Part shown: positions 47,001-54,943 of the stretch, one piece after another
How the letters are laid out: every line of letters starts with the position of its first letter
How positions within the stretch are numbered: position 1 is the stretch's first letter
From: Sordaria brevicollis
Taxonomy: Eukaryota > Ascomycota > Sordariomycetes > Sordariales > Sordariaceae
Assembly (NCBI GenBank): GCA_033439795.1
Contig: JAUTDP010000006.1
Coordinates: 372,001-436,000, forward strand
Direction: 5' to 3'
DNA length: 64,000 nt
The notes under the pieces: generated by a model
Seen by the model: the letters and a program-made list of their open reading frames with translations, nothing else
Databases searched by the model: none
What the model was told of the DNA's origin: nothing
Translations under genes and position numbers: made by a program

Positions 47001-48809
47001 TCTCGAGATGGTTCATACAATCAACCTCCTTCCCGCGGCGCGGATCATGACCATGGCAGATCTGGCCAACAAGATCCCAATTACGGTAGGCTGAACCCTA
47101 TCCAGTCAATCGTCGACAGCGGACCGGCCCCAGTACCCGTGGCAACTTCTGGGTCTGGCGGTCCACCACCTTCGGGCCCGCGAGGCCGTGGCAGGAACAA
47201 CGCAAGGATGGGCCCTGCCAACGGCGTTCCAATTCGTCCTGACGGCCGCTTCCCGGGTATGGAAGCCAACCGTACGTCATCGCCCGATCGTCAACCCCCG
47301 ACTGGCCCTTCCTCTTCACGACAGTCGAGGAGAGGTCAGTATGATAATACAGGCGGCAATGTCAGCACACCGTCCTCTTCTCTGCCTACTCCGGCACCCG
47401 GCGTCCATCCTGACCGGATGGGTCACATTAATCAGCAAGCACCACAGACCGGTCAATCTAGCCAGCAGCAATCACAAGTTGGACCTTCGCTACCCCCACC
47501 CCCACCACCTTCGGCTCCGGGAGTTCACCCCGATCGGTTGAACCAAATCAACCCTGAGCGGCTGAACCAGATCAATGGTCCACCTAGTCATCGGCCAACT
47601 GGTCCAAGTGCCCATAACCGACCTCCGATCAACACCCCAGACCGCCCCTCCATGTCTGCTCCTAACAACAGCGGACGGCAACAACCTTCTGGACAGCATG
47701 GCTCCAACTTTGGCACTCCGACCGGCCCATCAGCTGCTAACAACGACCGTATGAGATCTGGCGGAGGAAGCAGACAGCTTCGTGGCATCCAGAACATGCT
47801 TGATAAAGCATCCATGGACGCTCGCGGGCCCGGTTCGCGCATGCGCGGGTCTTCTAGACTTAACACCATGGTAGACTCGGATGCTCAAGTACTTGCTGGT
47901 GCATCACCTGGCAACACACCCGTCAGCGAAAGACCCGACCCTGTCAGAGACATTCGCGAGAGCGGTTCGCGCAGCCAAATGAGCACGGATCGCGGCGATC
48001 GGGAACGGGATCGTGGCAGAGACAGCAGTCATAGGGAATCCAGAGACCGCGAACCTCGTGGTGGTCTGGCGCCGATTCAAGTTGTCGGTGACAGCCGCGA
48101 GGATTCCTCCTCGGTTCCACATGGTGGTCACTCCCGTGGTGATGTGAACGGTGAAGGCTATGGTTCCAGCAGCAGAGGAGGAGCCAGCGGCGATCACGAG
48201 CGCGGAAGCAGCCGGCACCATAGCTCTCGCTCGGAGAGAAGCGATAGGCCTTCTAGGAGAAGCAGCCGCGAACGCAACCAGGGCGGTGGTGGCGGTGACG
48301 GAAAGGAGTCCAGCTCTAGAGGCGACTACTCCAGGGAAAGCAGGAGCCGTGGCGGCGGAGGCGGCAGCAGTGGCCCATCAACAGCTAATGCACCTGGTGG
48401 TCCCAGCGCCGACCTCACGACAGGAGGCTCTTCCCGTGACCGGAGATCCGGTCGCGACTCGAATGCCGGCAGTGGATCTGGTCACAGAGGAGGCGGTGGA
48501 GGAGATATGCCACCTCCGCCACCTTCAAGGGAACCCAGCCATCGCGGCCATGGCGGCCACAGAGGTGGAGGAGGTGACGGATCAAGTCATAACCAGGGCG
48601 GACAACCGCCTATGGGAGGTGGAAGGAACGATGGCCACGGTAGACAATCCAGAGAGTCACGATCCTCTAGGCCTAGCGGGCCAGGTGGTGGACATGATGA
48701 CATGAGAGGAGGAGGTGGTGATGACAGGTCAAGGAAGCGGAGAGGTGATGGAGTAATTGATTCGTCTCAGGGGCTTGGAGGTCATCAGGACAAGCGGCCG
48801 CGTCGCTAG
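41055..48809 (+). CDS. tho2: Tho2 (THO complex subunit 2, Rlr1/THOC2)
   Basis: The frame is open for 2584 codons; removing an in-frame 51-nt intron (45705-45755, GTAAGT, GCTGAC branch, CGCAG) gives 2567 residues. Tho2 is the scaffold of the THO complex, which couples transcription elongation to mRNA packaging and export through TREX and prevents R-loops. Seen: a low-complexity N-terminus (1-135), helical THOC2 N-terminal and middle regions (about 140-1240), and the conserved C-terminal Tho2 domain (about 1273-1545). The last includes FRFQLSRQLTTWFPADM, LEECILPRLQLSGLDAEYSFRFLKFLHEFSAPNF, FLKCILSELSRWHGD and LVFKWHKELNSALRACLDDMEWMHIRNAI. A tail of about 1000 residues follows, rich in Arg, Ser, Gly, Asp and Pro, with RD/RE/RP repeats and SRGGGG-type runs. 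The tail is larger than in yeast and likely disordered, nucleic-acid binding. Start ATG 41055 (MPPKRKRSDH). Confidence 0.95.
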   Translation: MPPKRKRSDHRGPSDNGPSRPAPHRPDNTSLGQHDRGYDGGRGGGRNGRNTRRPDRRDSNQPYNSNNNNSNPNPPIPSSASRPPSSSSANNLPPINTAPPTPAPIQTAAAPTPVPPPQPTYSAPPSPIQPGYDYSIITDDRISRWSKGARQEVIDHGVQSRDDEDLTEVAAIFQELIHSAVDGRLPGTDAGKVIKDILGPEPSEADRAALAFDAHTLFLDTVATFMDVENAPFRPQLRDLMYATEVSTTLMRQILDAAVLQPLGLVRDTFVRVGIRQSTNLLYRQANYNLLREETEGYSKLVTELFTTSSAEPPSSEVVQAAFNKVMGLIGTFDLHPGRVLDVTLDVFASVLIKQFRFFIKFLRVSSWWPRTQIKLPPDTFVGGLPIWALPDHSNWVASEEEEKALAAQRLKRDIAFWDRARKIKLDAFFELGGRQITVLEDEELPDAESGQESSIEKEWIKITKTLPPTGNRDAAQMLGFKLRFYTTEARDSEDMLPANLLYLLALLIKVGFITLTDLWEHIWPPDDMMEAVKEARFKELEEKERANRPGGAANALMMAGALPDDMAPPPMNSRRDMAHGKADADTKATAETVEEKPKLPEPDDQKVILLKCLLTIGAIPESLFIIGRHDWILQAHPDLLPLVHRILHHSVETVYQQSRPQPKSSASAHCPGKKLPDMDQSGVPKGSVRLAAITPKRALRWPFPDETNEGGGYRFYWDEWADNVPVCQTVDDIFTLCDTFVNVIGVNIGQDAGLIAKLTSIGAKSMADDQSPANRSRWLLLLKRLLVPSLSLLETNSSVVDSVWTLLKQFPIHVRYNVYAEWYEGQTSRLEPMKKAFARTRLETLSTMKRLSLTNIPQMAKTLAKTAYPSPGIVCKVALQQIESYSNLIEAFVECAKYFTDLGYDVLVWSVLSSLGGQQRSRTQESSVLLTSKWLQALSRFSGKVFLRYSTMDPTPILRYVDNQLSKGNSTDLVILKELISSMGGVVSDLDFTDAQLHAMTGGELLRRETLTNLGDKRYVSTKSADRLIRALMTNGLAGRLLANIAQYRQSAISAVVQGDAHIKYLATMADDTHQVLLQYLDLLRSSLDGETFNNLVPSVIRLMRDYGLGAGLAFLIGRASIRTAMNRVRGQSESQTPAASAAPDTDGDVAMTTVNGDDAVNAPAADGQTTVQAQGANERKVDPVLEPFQPLIDEIPTVLSEDTLRYLTPTCYVLFWALQLGDLSFPQDNYSDEVNRLKRLAREVMNDRSDMTRNGMNKKTQKQAEINARVSSLLKENSEELQRYSKFRFQLSRQLTTWFPADMAKVKTTADTMLEECILPRLQLSGLDAEYSFRFLKFLHEFSAPNFQLMAVYDRLFQHNRIRSMLFTCTVREAEHIGRFLKCILSELSRWHGDKNAYEKEALGSKEVQKEKKEKTRNYVGFATEFDADGKPTKFVEHDAFRDLVFKWHKELNSALRACLDDMEWMHIRNAITVLKAVIDFFPAINFMAEKFLAQLKTITEREAASKNAPESEAGHRVDLSVTAQTAFSELQKRKSKWIMVQAFRPGIVSASAQAPTRTNADRSQTGDSKEEGKSQQRNAAAATNDNPRGRKHTAAEVEDGEVKDSRSGRSGAASGNQRDSAPTRNLPTREPQKDVNPPQRSMGGNGPPPRPPAPNATPLPAKLPGNRNDANRSSTLNSGGRGLPSNPDLPRRPDVPIPEVFSASHFNRGQHNINNNRRDAAPSRDSRDAREPREPRDPRETHAREPREPAHGRDNRDHRAPETARPERPRDFPSADRRPAEPSTRDSSRLADRDWPNRTDPPARWTEPAAASGRDGRQPRDRTPHGASRHDGRLSRENAGMAPSAAAPAHNDAPEPPINPERARLLAEIEQKQSHPTPPRAAETQHAHINPARAALITDVREPQGRTSSREQTRERPPRTESPRASERSATSQADTSRDDRQGRHRHSDYHSTSRESHAHGESSHGRLERPAEIERPAVSRDGSYNQPPSRGADHDHGRSGQQDPNYGRLNPIQSIVDSGPAPVPVATSGSGGPPPSGPRGRGRNNARMGPANGVPIRPDGRFPGMEANRTSSPDRQPPTGPSSSRQSRRGQYDNTGGNVSTPSSSLPTPAPGVHPDRMGHINQQAPQTGQSSQQQSQVGPSLPPPPPPSAPGVHPDRLNQINPERLNQINGPPSHRPTGPSAHNRPPINTPDRPSMSAPNNSGRQQPSGQHGSNFGTPTGPSAANNDRMRSGGGSRQLRGIQNMLDKASMDARGPGSRMRGSSRLNTMVDSDAQVLAGASPGNTPVSERPDPVRDIRESGSRSQMSTDRGDRERDRGRDSSHRESRDREPRGGLAPIQVVGDSREDSSSVPHGGHSRGDVNGEGYGSSSRGGASGDHERGSSRHHSSRSERSDRPSRRSSRERNQGGGGGDGKESSSRGDYSRESRSRGGGGGSSGPSTANAPGGPSADLTTGGSSRDRRSGRDSNAGSGSGHRGGGGGDMPPPPPSREPSHRGHGGHRGGGGDGSSHNQGGQPPMGGGRNDGHGRQSRESRSSRPSGPGGGHDDMRGGGGDDRSRKRRGDGVIDSSQGLGGHQDKRPRR

Positions 48810-49606
48810 TAGCAAGACGGCGATCCGCCTCAAGCCGATGATGATGATGAGTTGACAACCGAGAGGCAAAGAATGACAAGAAGAACAGGGCGAGGCAAGA
48901 AGGAAAGCGATATGGATTGGATGGTGATGAAGCACCCAAGGGATATTATGGCTAGCTCAGCTGTTGCAACAAGCCGCAGCATTTCAAGCTCATGCCCGGA
49001 AGATTTTGAAATCACATCATCCAACACTGTTACTAGGACGAAGACTTTACAGCAGGAAATTTTCGCTCGCATTGCACATCTTCGTTGGCTGCTAGAGGTT
49101 AGAAAGGTTTAAGATACCTTCGATGAAATCACAAGTCAAAATAAGAAGTAAAGGGGAGGAAGTGAATGTTTGTCCATTGTTGTCCATAAGGGAGGACACA
49201 TCAGTTAGCGCAAAAAAGTTATCAGCGAATTGTACACTACATAATTCTAGCATATCTTGCTTCACATTATTTGCATGCATGGAATTTGGTGTTCTGGTTC
49301 TGGTTCAGTTCGGTTCTTCTTCGTCTCTTAGACAGCTAAACGAATGTTATGGGCCCCTATGATAGATCAAATGGCACGTTTTTAAATGACTAGCTAGAAT
49401 TGCATTCAACAATACTTGCAATATAAACAGAAAACACAAGCAAAATAACATTTACACCAAGTTTTTGTTCTCTTGGTTTGACTTCTTCAAGAGTGGGTTG
49501 ACCGTTGAACAGCGATGTGGCATTTGAGTCTGAAGTCGTGATACATTTCTTCGTATAAGTGGACCTCATAAGCTCTAAGCTCTGAGCGCATAACCAATCG
49601 ATTCAA
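48810..49606. other. Intergenic region tho2 to tRNA-Asn
   Basis: About 800 bp holding the tho2 3' UTR; A/T-rich between 49330 and 49470. No gene is supported. Confidence 0.45.
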
Positions 49607-49680
49607 TCCCTCGTGGCGCAATTGGCTAGCGCGTCAGACTGTTAATCTGGAGGCTGTAAGTTCGATCCTTACCGAGGGAG
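49607..49680 (+). tRNA. tRNA-Asn(GUU)
   Basis: The acceptor stem TCCCTCG pairs perfectly with CGAGGGA, discriminator G. The A box is in TGGCGCAATTGGCTAGCGC, the anticodon stem TCAGA/TCTGG closes CTGTTAA with anticodon GTT, and the T arm GTAAGTTCGATCCTTAC carries the B box. It is 74 nt, without an intron. Confidence 0.97.
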
Positions 49681-49707
49681 GTTTGTCAAGAATCAAACTG
49701 AATCATC

Positions 49708-49717
49708 TTTTTTTTTT
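49708..49717 (+). terminator. Pol III terminator of tRNA-Asn
   Basis: Ten consecutive T residues starting 27 nt after the tRNA-Asn 3' end. Confidence 0.8.
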
Positions 49718-49896
49718 GGCCTTGGTTCTTTTTAATTATTTCAATGTTCTCTTTTTTTTTTCTTTTGAGAAAGTCGCGGGTTTGTAATGGCGATCTTGGA
49801 AAAGATGCAGTTGAAGAGTTGGGGAATCTGTGCGGACCGAGGAATAATGAGACACAGGTTTGATCGCGGAATTGAGAAGGAGGTTTTTTAATCAGA

Positions 49897-50247
49897 CAGG
49901 ACTACCCGTGCCACGCCCCCACTAAAGTGGGTGCTCACCACTCATACGGCCACACCAGTAATACGGCCACGAGGGTTAAAGGTGCGAATGCTAATAAAAT
50001 ATTAAGATATGAAAAACCTAATAACATATCGCAACCACCATTTGAGACGAAAAGAAAGAAAGAGCATAGTTAGAACAGCACATTCTCGCTGTTAAGCCCT
50101 TTTTTATTTACTTTTTCGGGTCGGTTTTTGGACCCTCAAAATCTGACACCAAAAAGTGCACCTCTAACCCTGACGTAGCCCTTTTACTGGTGTGGCCGTA
50201 CTACTAGTGAGCACCCTCTTTAGAGGGGGCGTGGCACGGGTAGCCTG
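49897..50247. mobile_element. Foldback MITE-like element downstream of tRNA-Asn
   Basis: A 351-bp element with long terminal inverted repeats. The left arm begins CAGGACTACCCGTGCCACG and the right arm, read inward on the other strand, begins CAGGCTACCCGTGCCACG. Similarity continues for about 90 bp through TACGGCCACACCAGTAA and GGGTTARAGGTGC, leaving about 165 bp of A/T-rich centre with no coding frame. Within each arm a small hairpin (CCCAC-TAAA-GTGGG on the left, CCCTC-TAAA-GAGGG on the right) is preserved by a compensatory change. No target-site duplication could be fixed. Inferred: a non-autonomous DNA transposon relic 216 bp after the tRNA gene. I cannot name a parent family. Confidence 0.85.
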
Positions 50248-50720
50248 AGTTCGAATATGAGGGAAGCTTGTGTTTGACTATAACTCGAATAAGGGTTCAG
50301 TAAAGGATTGTGTAACTGTTGTGTGGAATTGACCTGTCTTTATATGATATTCATTACGCATTTATGGTATAACCCGGAAAGCAAAACATGTTAAACGAGA
50401 GCCCCAACGCCCATGGGTATGACATGACATGATAACAGACAGAAAAATGCGAAAAACAAGAAAAGCCGAGATTTCTTTTGAGGATATATAGAAACATGAC
50501 GAATGATGTTGAAAAATAGCAGACCGGTGGGAGACCTCAATCCCTTTCCGAGGTTTCCCAAACACACTAATAACCCTTTCCCATACGTTTCGTTTCACCT
50601 ATCCACCCCTTTCAGTCGCTCTGGTCGCTTGCTCGCTTGCTTTGCCCATCCAGAAAAACAAAATCCAGCTTGCCTTTTTCCCTTTTTATGGTCTCATATA
50701 CTCCCGCCACTCATCCCGTT
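50248..50720. other. Intergenic region MITE to hypothetical gene 3' end
   Basis: About 470 bp, mostly the 3' UTR side of the minus-strand gene ending at 50721. No gene is supported. Confidence 0.45.
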
Positions 50721-52163
50721 CTACCTCATCAACCGAGTACTCCTATAGACCAACTTGGACGTGTCTATGAAGTCTGGATCTTCTGATGGGTCGACCGCAG
50801 CAATTATCCCATCATTAGCGCCATCGGCATCCACATTCTCCAAAGCATCATCCACCTCGATTTTTGTGTCACCCTTGACACTCCCGCTCACGGTGCTGCC
50901 CTCCGACTCCGTCGCTGGTGCTGTCCTCTTGACTCCCTTTTCTACTACCGTGACAACCACGGCCTCCTTGGCCGCCTCCTTCACAGAGCTCCGCGTGCTC
51001 TTCACGCTCGTTACCCTCCTCATGCTCTGGGGTCTGTAGCTCCTCGCTCCTGGACCCATAGGGATAGCGGTCGCGCCCGAGGTTGCACTCCTGGGGACCG
51101 ATCCAGCCGCACCGCCGGCACCCTGCTCACCAGAGGCATCTCCAGCAAGATCCTCGCGCCTGACACGCTCCATCTCTTTGGAAGCCAAGTCCTTGGTCTG
51201 GGCCAGACGTTGCTTGATCTTGGTGACCTCCTCGCCGCAGTCGCCGTCGCGAAGGAACTGATGGGCGGCGTGCTCGGACATGGACTGGACGAACTCAAGA
51301 CCGTTATCGAGCTGATCGTAGATGTCCGACTCAGCCGCCGATTGAGCCTGGTTGCCACGGCCACGGCCTGTAGCCGCGCCCGGGCGGAGATTGGCCAATG
51401 GGTTGGCTTGAACTGCACCGCCGCGGGCCAGCATGCGGGTCTGACGGGCAGCCATCATTGCTCTGACTGTCGCTTGGGCTGGATCTTCCTCTGCGGGAGC
51501 AGCGCCTGACACATCGATATTATTGACTGCCCTGGGGTCGGGCACCAATCCTCCGTTCGCGGTGTCCCCGCTGTTGTCATCATCGTCGGTCGGCATGGTC
51601 ATCTCGGCCATCTTCTTGATCTGTGCGACCTTGGCTGCCATCTTGGCCTTGCGCATCATGTTTCTGCTAGCGCTCACAAACTTGACTAGCTCCTCGAAGA
51701 AGCTCTGAACATAACTATCATAGTAAACAATGATCATGCTCCGGCTACGGTACTTTGGCGGCTTGTCGGCGTTTTCGGCGCTCATAACTGAATCAGTCCG
51801 TTGACGCTTGCGAAGGGTAGCGCGCGCTTTGGCCTGACCTGCTGCACGAACTTGTGATGTTGTTCGTTGAAGGGCCCCAGGAGAGCCTGGCGTTTGGGGG
51901 CTGGTCGGTCGCTTATCTGTAGTCTCCTCCTCCTGGTAGTTGGGATGGGCGGCCGGCTCATCTTTTGGCCTTAGGCTTTCCGTTGACCCCTTGTTTCTCA
52001 AAGACTTCCGTGACGGGGATCCTGGCTCTTTACCGGGAGATGATGGTTTGGACTCGGCAAGTTGAGCCAACTCTTGCTGACGTTGATCGATTTGGACAAT
52101 GAGCTCATCTAGGCGATGCAACCAGTCGGGTATGCCAAACTGGAGGTATCTGAGGGCCTCCAT
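50721..52163 (-). CDS. Unrecognised fungal protein with conserved-looking helical core
   Basis: From the first in-frame ATG (52163, MEALRYLQFGIPDW) the frame encodes 480 residues without an intron. Seen: an N-terminal helix pair (LHRLDELIVQIDQRQQELAQLAE), a disordered Ser/Pro/Lys region with an RTTSQVRAAGQAKARATLRKR-like basic stretch, and a strongly structured-looking core at about 165-215 (RSMIIVYYDSYVQSFFEELV, SASRNMMRKAKMAAKVAQIKK). A second helical block follows at about 300-360 (LEFVQSMSEHAAHQFLRDGDC, VTKIKQRLAQTKDLASKEMERVRR), then a low-complexity tail ending FIDTSKLVYRSTRLMR. No catalytic motif or membrane helix is seen and I do not recognise the family. The same frame stays open for 68 more codons upstream (to a TGA near 52368) without an ATG; see findings. 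Nuclear location is only a guess from the basic patches. Confidence 0.78.
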   Translation of the reverse strand: MEALRYLQFGIPDWLHRLDELIVQIDQRQQELAQLAESKPSSPGKEPGSPSRKSLRNKGSTESLRPKDEPAAHPNYQEEETTDKRPTSPQTPGSPGALQRTTSQVRAAGQAKARATLRKRQRTDSVMSAENADKPPKYRSRSMIIVYYDSYVQSFFEELVKFVSASRNMMRKAKMAAKVAQIKKMAEMTMPTDDDDNSGDTANGGLVPDPRAVNNIDVSGAAPAEEDPAQATVRAMMAARQTRMLARGGAVQANPLANLRPGAATGRGRGNQAQSAAESDIYDQLDNGLEFVQSMSEHAAHQFLRDGDCGEEVTKIKQRLAQTKDLASKEMERVRREDLAGDASGEQGAGGAAGSVPRSATSGATAIPMGPGARSYRPQSMRRVTSVKSTRSSVKEAAKEAVVVTVVEKGVKRTAPATESEGSTVSGSVKGDTKIEVDDALENVDADGANDGIIAAVDPSEDPDFIDTSKLVYRSTRLMR

Positions 52164-53131
52164 AGCGGCGTCGTCCTCCTCTGACGAAGCAGGTGAAACA
52201 GCGCTACGTCTCGCTTCAATGCTTTCGACAACTTGTCCTTCCGCGGCCGCTGGCGCGGGACTTTGCTGTGGGGAAGCCGTGGTTGCGACTTTGTCCTGGA
52301 ACTCCGGGTGTGTTTGCTTTGAATTGGGCGTAGTTGTAGGGGCGCCCAAGAATCTATTGGATGACTCTCAATCCGAGGGTCTCCCTTGTTGTCGAATGAA
52401 CGTGGAAATGTGAGTGGTTTAGAGTGTAGGTCGGTGCGGCGGCTTCTTGATGAGACGGGATGAGATGAACAGGCGACGTCAAAGAGTCGAGGCGATTCGG
52501 GAAGTGCTTTGTATGTCGTTGGCCGTCTTGGTTTCTCTATACGAGCCTTTGGGAGATGGATGAAAGGACGGGTAGACGGCTGGGCGGATGGTTGTAGATA
52601 GGATGCTGGACGCCACGGAGAGGGGGGATTTGAACGGTTTGGTTGCACTGCAGCCGATGAACAGGAAACCGAGTCAATTCCTTCGTTTAGAGTTGGATGT
52701 CGGCAACAAAAGACGTTGTGGGAGGATGGTTTGTAATGGAATGACGTGCAACAGAAAAGAGGCAGTGTCGATGTCCGAGTACAAGTGAAAAGTGCAAAGT
52801 GGGAGAAAGGTGGACGAGAGGTCGAAAGTCGAAGGCAGCTGCAGAAATGGCAGTTGAGCGGTCCGGGGGGGTTCGCTGTTACTGCTGACGGCTCGACGGG
52901 GAGGGGAAGAGACCCGGAGAAGCTAGCAGCGGTCGGGCTGGGATAGGGGTCACTACCGGAGTCGCCCAAAGTGCGTGACCTCTGAGCGATCTCTCTCTAG
53001 CGTCGGCTGTCGGGTCGAGTCTAGGGCCTAGACGGAGTCTCTCTTTGACACCACAGGCCTAGACGGGATCCGGACTGGCAGTGAGACTGAAGTTGAGAGC
53101 CTGAGAAGGAAGGAGGAGATGGTGAGGTGAC

Positions 53132-53163
<32 letters not shown>

Positions 53164-53308
53164 GAAGGAGAGAAGTGGGAAAAAGAGATGAGATGGGAAA
53201 TGCCAACTGTCAAGTCAAGAGAGACAAGAGATGGAAGGCACGACAGAGAGACCGGATGAATCTGTTCCACTCCCGTCTTTGCACCACTGCACACTGCAGC
53301 ACTGCACA
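52164..53308 (-). promoter_or_regulatory. Presumptive long ATG-free 5' leader
   Basis: Reading the minus strand, no ATG occurs between the start at 52163 and one at 53311, while the opposite strand has about 25 ATGs in the same stretch. It is C/T-rich on the minus strand. This is what a long mRNA leader under selection against upstream starts looks like; the transcription start itself cannot be seen. Confidence 0.55.
53131..53163. repeat. (GA)n microsatellite
   Basis: GA dinucleotide run with one GAAA interruption; on the minus strand it is a TC tract in the presumptive leader of the upstream-facing gene. Confidence 0.95.
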
Positions 53309-54904
53309 CATGCACTGCACTTCTTCCCTTTGGGCAGTCCAAGGTTGCGGTTGGGTAGAGGTAACCACGACGGGGCCTGCAGCTGGGGGGGTTCCTCCCT
53401 GTCCTCTGCCTGTCCTGCTGGGGACGGGAAGGTGTTTTGTTAGGTGGCGGTGTCCGCGTGGGAGATTGCCGTGCGCGCGAGAAAAGTCGAAGGGCGGGCG
53501 GAAGGTGGGATAGAGGTATGCGCCAGACTGCAGCAGAGCAGTAACGATGCAGCAGCAATGCAGCGACAATGCAGCGACAGTGCAGCAACACTGGGCAATT
53601 CTCGACAACCTCAATGCTGCATCAGGTGGCATCGAATGCCAATTGCCAGCGGGTCAAGACCCTGGCTAACGCTCTCTTTATCCTCAACAGGGCTAGCCGC
53701 CTTTCAAAACCTTTTCCTCAGCCAGGGCCGCCTGTTATGGGTCCAGGGGGGTTGCATATGGTAGGTACACCCTTCTGCTGGTTTGTTCGTTAGCACGGGA
53801 CTTCACAACGCCCTCTCCGCAACTCAGCCAGATTTCTACCAATTTTCATGCAATAAACTGGTATCAACCAAATGCCTCTTTGACTGTCTCTACACGCTAC
53901 TCAATTTTTAGTTTTTTTTTATGGTTGCTTCGTTGTTTTTCGGTATATTTTTGCAGACCCTTGTCGCGAGAACCGCGCTAACAAACAAACCAGCATCAAA
54001 TAGTACTCCATTAAGCCCTTCGGCCCACCATTTTGTGAGCTCTTCTCACCACGCTTGGCCCATCTTGACTCTTTTTCTTCCCGTCCGTCTCCAAGAGTTT
54101 TCCGTCGTTGCCTGGTCCTTGTCAAAGTCAACGGTTTCGACAGTTTTGTCTTTTTGGAGCCTCAGCTTTCTTTTGACATTGTTTTATCAAAAAGGAAATA
54201 AGAGAGGGTTGGGTTCGGGAATCCAGGCCAAGGTTTGTTTTATGAATATGGTCTTCCGTCTTCCCCCGTATAATACCCGACTGCTTATAAAACAGCGTTC
54301 CCACCTCGGTCTCGGTTTTCTGTCCGATTTGTTTCTAGTGAGAAAATCGAAAAAAAAGAGAGGCAGGCGTGGGCAGGTACCACCATTCACACCCGCAAAG
54401 TGTCAATAGGTGCCGAGGCAACCCACCACTCATCTTGCTAATGGAAGGTGGTCTGTGATACGATACCCATTCTCGCAAGTTTCATGATACGTTTACTGTA
54501 TGGGAAAGGAAAGAAAGAAAGAAACGGGGGTAAGGGTACATCCTACGGGGGCATCCGCATATGGGACATTCGAAATTACCGATCTCTCCATCAGAAAGGA
54601 AGTGGGAAGTCCGGCCCAGACCAAAACACCAACGAAGAGCAAAGCGAGTTCGCCGAAACGCGGAGGCTCTGTTCGGTTTGATCAAATTGGAAAGTGGTAA
54701 TTGATTGGGATGATCACCCCGACCGGACGACCGATGTTCGATGACCGACAACATTCGGATATGTCGCCGACGGATGTGTCGCCGATACTCGAGTCCAGTC
54801 AGTCAAGTCAGCAGCGAAGGCCCTGTCAGAAGTGAGGAGTCGAATCGAATTTCCGCGTTGATCATCTTCTGTTGAAGATGTGAAGAGAGGGGCAGAAGGC
54901 CGGT

Positions 54905-54940
<36 letters not shown>
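54905..54940 (+). repeat. G36 homopolymer
   Basis: An uninterrupted run of 36 G bases, preceded by GGT and followed by CAGAGACGG. The length may be an assembly estimate. Confidence 0.9.

Positions 54941-54943
<3 letters not shown>

Noticed and set aside
52109..52969. 286-codon minus-strand frame upstream of the unknown gene
   Set aside because: It has no ATG, is Ser/Pro/Arg-rich as expected from C/T-rich leader DNA, and overlaps the real gene in another frame.
53028..53591. 187-codon minus-strand frame
   Set aside because: It reads Leu/Ser runs from the GA/TC microsatellite and has no family resemblance.
53921..54409. 162-codon plus-strand frame with hydrophobic stretches
   Set aside because: Composition follows T-rich DNA; no splice-supported extension or recognisable domain.
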